DNA of 41,872 nt, from the NCBI GenBank assembly GCA_004213565.1, contig SHBB01000006.1, positions 1 to 41,872 on the forward strand, given 5' to 3'. The position numbers were made by a program, and so were the translations under genes. Positions 39,270 to 41,872 of the stretch are shown here, in pieces (position 1 is the stretch's first letter; each line of letters opens with the position of its first letter). Under the pieces are notes generated by a model. It did not search any database. It was not told where the DNA came from and saw only the letters and a program-made list of their open reading frames with translations. The stretch comes from Sandaracinaceae bacterium. GTDB taxonomy: Bacteria; Myxococcota_A; Polyangia; Polyangiales; Sandaracinaceae.

Positions 39270-41201
39270 TCAGCCGGACTTGAGCGTGGTCTCGATTTGG
39301 AACAGCTCGGACAACTTCTCGCGCAGGGCCTTCGGCGTGAACGGCTTCTCGAGGAAGAGCGCGCCTTGCGCGATCAGGGCCTCCACCTCGGGATCCACGC
39401 TGTAGCCGCTCGCGAGGAGGATGCGGGCCTCGGGGTCGCGCGCGCGGATTCGCTCGAAGGCGGCGCGGCCACCGCCCTTCGGCATGACGAGGTCGAGCAC
39501 GACGCCGTCGGGCTCGTGCGTGAAGTAGGCCGACACGCCGCTGTCCACGCCGTCGGCCTCGAAGACGCGGTAGCCCGCCCGCTCCAGCAGGCGCCGCACG
39601 ACGGTCCGGACGACCTTCTCGTCGTCGACGATCAGGACCGAGCGCGCGGGCGCCTCCTCCGCGCCCGGGCGACGTCGACGATCCGGCTTCTCGCGGGAGC
39701 GCGGGAGCAGCACCCGCATGGTCGTGCCCTCGCCGAGCGCCGACTCCGCGACGATGGTCCCGCCGTGGCCGCGCACGATCCCGTGCGCCGCCGCGAGCCC
39801 CAACCCCCTGCCGCCCCCCATGGGCTTGGTCGTGAAGAAGGGCTCGAAGACGCGCTGCCGCGTCGCCTCGTCCATGCCGCGCCCCTGGTCGACGACGGCG
39901 AGCTCGACGTAGGCGCCCGCCGCCACCTCCTCGCCGGGGCCGACCTCCCGGTCTCGGGCCTCGACGCGGATGGCGCCTCCGCCGCTCGCGTCGGCCGCGT
40001 TCATCAGCAGGTTGTGAAACACCCGCTCGAGCTGGCCGCGATCGCCGCGCACCACGCGAGGCTCGGGGCCCAGCCGGACCTCGAAGGAGACCCCCGGGTG
40101 AGTCCGTCGAAGCGCCCGCGTGACGTCGTCCAGGAGCGCGGCGACCTCGAACGGCCGCACCTCGTAGCGGCCGCGGCGGGCGTACCCGAGCAGCTCGCGG
40201 GTCAGCACGGCCGCGCCCTGCACGAGCTCCTGCAGCTCCTGGAAGTAGCCGTGCGCCCGCTCGCTCTCGTGCGCGTCCTCGAGGCCCAGCGCGACGGTCC
40301 CCTGCATGGCCATCAGCAGGTTGTTGAACTCGTGCGCGACCCCGCCCGCCAGGGTCCCCAGGGCCTCGAGGCGGTGCTTGCGCGTCAGCTCGATCTCGAG
40401 GCGCCGACGCTCCTCCTCGGAGCGCTGCTGCGCGGTCACGTCGACGATCACGCCGGCGAAGTGGGTGACCGCCCCGGCCTCGTCCCGGACCGGGTTCGAG
40501 ATGGCGTGGACCCACCGCCACTCGTCGCGGTCCGGGTGCCACACGCGCATGATCTCGCTGAAGCGTCGCGACGAGCGGGCGGCGTCCGCGTTCGCGTCTC
40601 TCACCCGCTCGGCGTCCTCGGGGTGTATGTGCTCGAACCAGCGCTCGAAGGGCGCGTCGGCCGCCGCCCCGAGGACGCTCGTCAGCGAGGGGCTGACCAT
40701 GTCGACCTCGGCGTGGTGGTCCTCGGAGACGACGCGCAGTCGGTAGACCACGAAGTCCGCCGCGCTCTCGAGCACCGCCTGGAAGCTCGCCTCCAGCCTC
40801 GCGTGCTCGGCCTCGAGCTCGGCCAGCTCGGTGGCGTCCTGGAACGTCTGCACGATGAGTCCGCTCGCGAGCACGATGGGCGGCATGACCCGGAGGTGAC
40901 GATGCTGCCCGTCACCGCCCTCGACGCGGATCGACACGGGCGCGGGCGCCACGCCGTGCGTCTGGGCGTGCTCGACCGCGCGGCAGAGCGCGGAGCGCCC
41001 CATCTCCTCGCCGAAGAGCTTGGCGCCGACGTCGGCGACGGTGCGGAGCGCGGAGGGAGGGTAGCCGAGCAGCCTGGACGCCTCCTCGGAGACGTGCACG
41101 ACGTCCTGCGCACCGTGCACGACGACGCCCAGCTTGGACGCCTCCAGGAACGCGCGCAGATCGTCGCTCAGACCGGCTCTCTCGCTCACCCTACCCCGCA
41201 C
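39270..41201 (-). CDS. PAS-PAS hybrid histidine kinase with receiver
   Basis: The 643-residue protein has no transmembrane helix, so it is a cytoplasmic sensor. PAS1 is at ~12-125, PAS2 at ~140-262 (VSPSLTSVLG, HIHPEDAERVRD, EWRWVHAISNPVRDEAG and a PAC segment). The HisKA region carries His290 in GGVAHEFNNLL; the ATPase has NLLMNAADASGGG, DQGRGMDE, FEPFFTTKPMGGGRGLGLAA. The C-terminal receiver (~520-640) has IVDDE, phospho-acceptor Asp569 in VVLDLVMPKGG and the conserved Lys in FLEKPFTPK. It is therefore a complete phosphorelay hybrid, but the output partner is not adjacent. GTG 41189 is an alternative start. SprA-related gene follows. Confidence 0.94.
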   Translation of the reverse strand: MRGRVSERAGLSDDLRAFLEASKLGVVVHGAQDVVHVSEEASRLLGYPPSALRTVADVGAKLFGEEMGRSALCRAVEHAQTHGVAPAPVSIRVEGGDGQHRHLRVMPPIVLASGLIVQTFQDATELAELEAEHARLEASFQAVLESAADFVVYRLRVVSEDHHAEVDMVSPSLTSVLGAAADAPFERWFEHIHPEDAERVRDANADAARSSRRFSEIMRVWHPDRDEWRWVHAISNPVRDEAGAVTHFAGVIVDVTAQQRSEEERRRLEIELTRKHRLEALGTLAGGVAHEFNNLLMAMQGTVALGLEDAHESERAHGYFQELQELVQGAAVLTRELLGYARRGRYEVRPFEVAALLDDVTRALRRTHPGVSFEVRLGPEPRVVRGDRGQLERVFHNLLMNAADASGGGAIRVEARDREVGPGEEVAAGAYVELAVVDQGRGMDEATRQRVFEPFFTTKPMGGGRGLGLAAAHGIVRGHGGTIVAESALGEGTTMRVLLPRSREKPDRRRRPGAEEAPARSVLIVDDEKVVRTVVRRLLERAGYRVFEADGVDSGVSAYFTHEPDGVVLDLVMPKGGGRAAFERIRARDPEARILLASGYSVDPEVEALIAQGALFLEKPFTPKALREKLSELFQIETTLKSG

Positions 41202-41307
41202 GTTGGTCGAATCATCGAGCCCCCCGGTGGCGAGACCCGCTCCATGGGGCTCTCATCTCGGGACGTCCAGCCCTTGCGTCGCGCGACGCGATGCACAGCT
41301 TCAGAAC

Positions 41308-41872
41308 GTGCCTGGGATCATAGCTCGAAACCGCTTCGCCAACCTGGCGCGCTCTGGACTCATTCTGACCGCGATGGTCGGCGTGCTGGCCGGGCTCGGC
41401 TGGCTCTTCGGCGGCGCGACGGGCGTGCTCTGGAGCGTCGCGTTCGCGGTGGTCCTCGCCGCGCTGCTCCCCTCGCCCTCGCCCGCGCGCTGGCTGCGCG
41501 CGAGCGGCGCCCGACCCCTGCACCGGTTCGAGCTCTTCGATCTGCAGCGCGCGGTCGCGACGCTCGCGCGCGACGCGGGGCTCGAGCGCGCGCCGACAAT
41601 CTACCTGGTGCCGATCCCCGGCCCGCAGGCGTTCGCGGCGGAGAGCGGCGACGAGCGCGCGATCGGCGTCTCCCCGTCGCTCCTGCGCCTGCTCACGCCC
41701 CGCGAGGTGGTCGCGGTGATCGCGCACGAGCTGAGCCACCTGCGGCACCGGGACCTGTGGGTGATGCGCCTCGCGGAGACGGTGCGCCGCCTCACCTCCT
41801 CGATGAGCACGGTGGGCTGGGTGCTGCTGCTGCTGAGCGTGCCGTTCCTCCTCGTGGGCGAGGTGACGCTCC
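41308..41872 (+). CDS. M48 family membrane metallopeptidase (HtpX-like), N-terminal part
   Basis: The gene runs off the right edge; 188 residues are visible from the GTG at 41308. NRFANLARSGLI and a hydrophobic helix (~18-52, LTAMVGVLAGLGWLFGG and VAFAVVLAALL) match the HtpX-like N-terminal membrane anchor. Then RAPTIYLVPIPGPQAFAAES precedes the zinc site IAHELSHLRHRDL with His140-Glu141-x-x-His144. A second hydrophobic helix (VGWVLLLLSVPFLLVG) starts at the end. M48 enzymes degrade misfolded membrane proteins at the cytoplasmic face. The third zinc ligand lies beyond the window. An imperfect CAGCTT -10-like hexamer is 6 bases before the GTG. It is divergent from the hybrid kinase by 106 bases. 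Confidence 0.9.
   Translation, partial: MPGIIARNRFANLARSGLILTAMVGVLAGLGWLFGGATGVLWSVAFAVVLAALLPSPSPARWLRASGARPLHRFELFDLQRAVATLARDAGLERAPTIYLVPIPGPQAFAAESGDERAIGVSPSLLRLLTPREVVAVIAHELSHLRHRDLWVMRLAETVRRLTSSMSTVGWVLLLLSVPFLLVGEVTL

Noticed and set aside
1-41872. tRNA, rRNA, insertion sequences, integrase or attachment sites
   Set aside because: I found no cloverleaf-like sequence, transposase or integrase motifs, terminal inverted repeats or phage genes in the window.

Overview
The window looks like a piece of a myxobacterial chromosome, most likely order Polyangiales (Sandaracinaceae-like). The signs are a very high G+C content, three Ser/Thr protein kinases of the Pkn type, two His-Asp hybrid kinases, about a dozen lipoproteins with Asp/Ala/Gly/Pro-rich linkers, two proteins with MYXO-CTERM-like C-terminal tails, PEGA domains and NCGxCG cysteine repeats. 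The assignment is inferred from protein style; no rRNA, tRNA or other phylogenetic marker is present. I see no insertion sequence, integrase, phage gene or CRISPR array. Genes are packed so tightly that no gap exceeds about 215 bases.

Left part (1-10.7 kb): a truncated Ser/Thr kinase runs off the left edge, divergent from an Fn3 lipoprotein. Then come a beta-helix protein with a sorting tail, an FHA-histidine kinase-receiver hybrid, two coupled lipoprotein genes, a membrane class III cyclase translationally coupled to a Ser/Thr kinase with a receiver-like tail, and an orphan lipoprotein. Centre-left (10.7-16.3 kb): a small accessory-looking island holds a conserved-looking 84-aa protein, a decayed nucleotidyltransferase-like remnant, and a divergent poly(ADP-ribose) glycohydrolase (PARG)-like gene whose 5' end seems frameshifted. 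It is followed by a small membrane protein, a lipoprotein, a LysM-FecR envelope protein and a cupin.

Centre (16.3-29.3 kb): DUF2267 protein, small Rho-N-like protein, four-helix membrane protein, ThDP-dependent acetolactate synthase-like enzyme, cysteine-repeat lipoprotein, Tat-exported phosphatase and propeller lipoprotein. Next is a coupled pair of a PEGA-tailed Ser/Thr kinase and a TPR-PEGA-TonB receptor, then a Notum/pectin acetylesterase-like lipoprotein. Right part (29.3-41.9 kb): a three-gene lipase/lipoprotein cluster, a vWA lipoprotein plus partner, a HiPIP-like protein, an M61-like peptidase, a DUF2330 protein, a SprA-related protein, a PAS-PAS hybrid histidine kinase and the start of an M48 peptidase.

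Two genome-scale signals stand out. Ten genes have a TANNNT hexamer 6-9 bases before the start codon, which suggests leaderless transcripts are common here. Five of nine convergent gene pairs have stop codons separated by only 0-7 bases. Most genes appear to serve signalling, envelope and surface functions.
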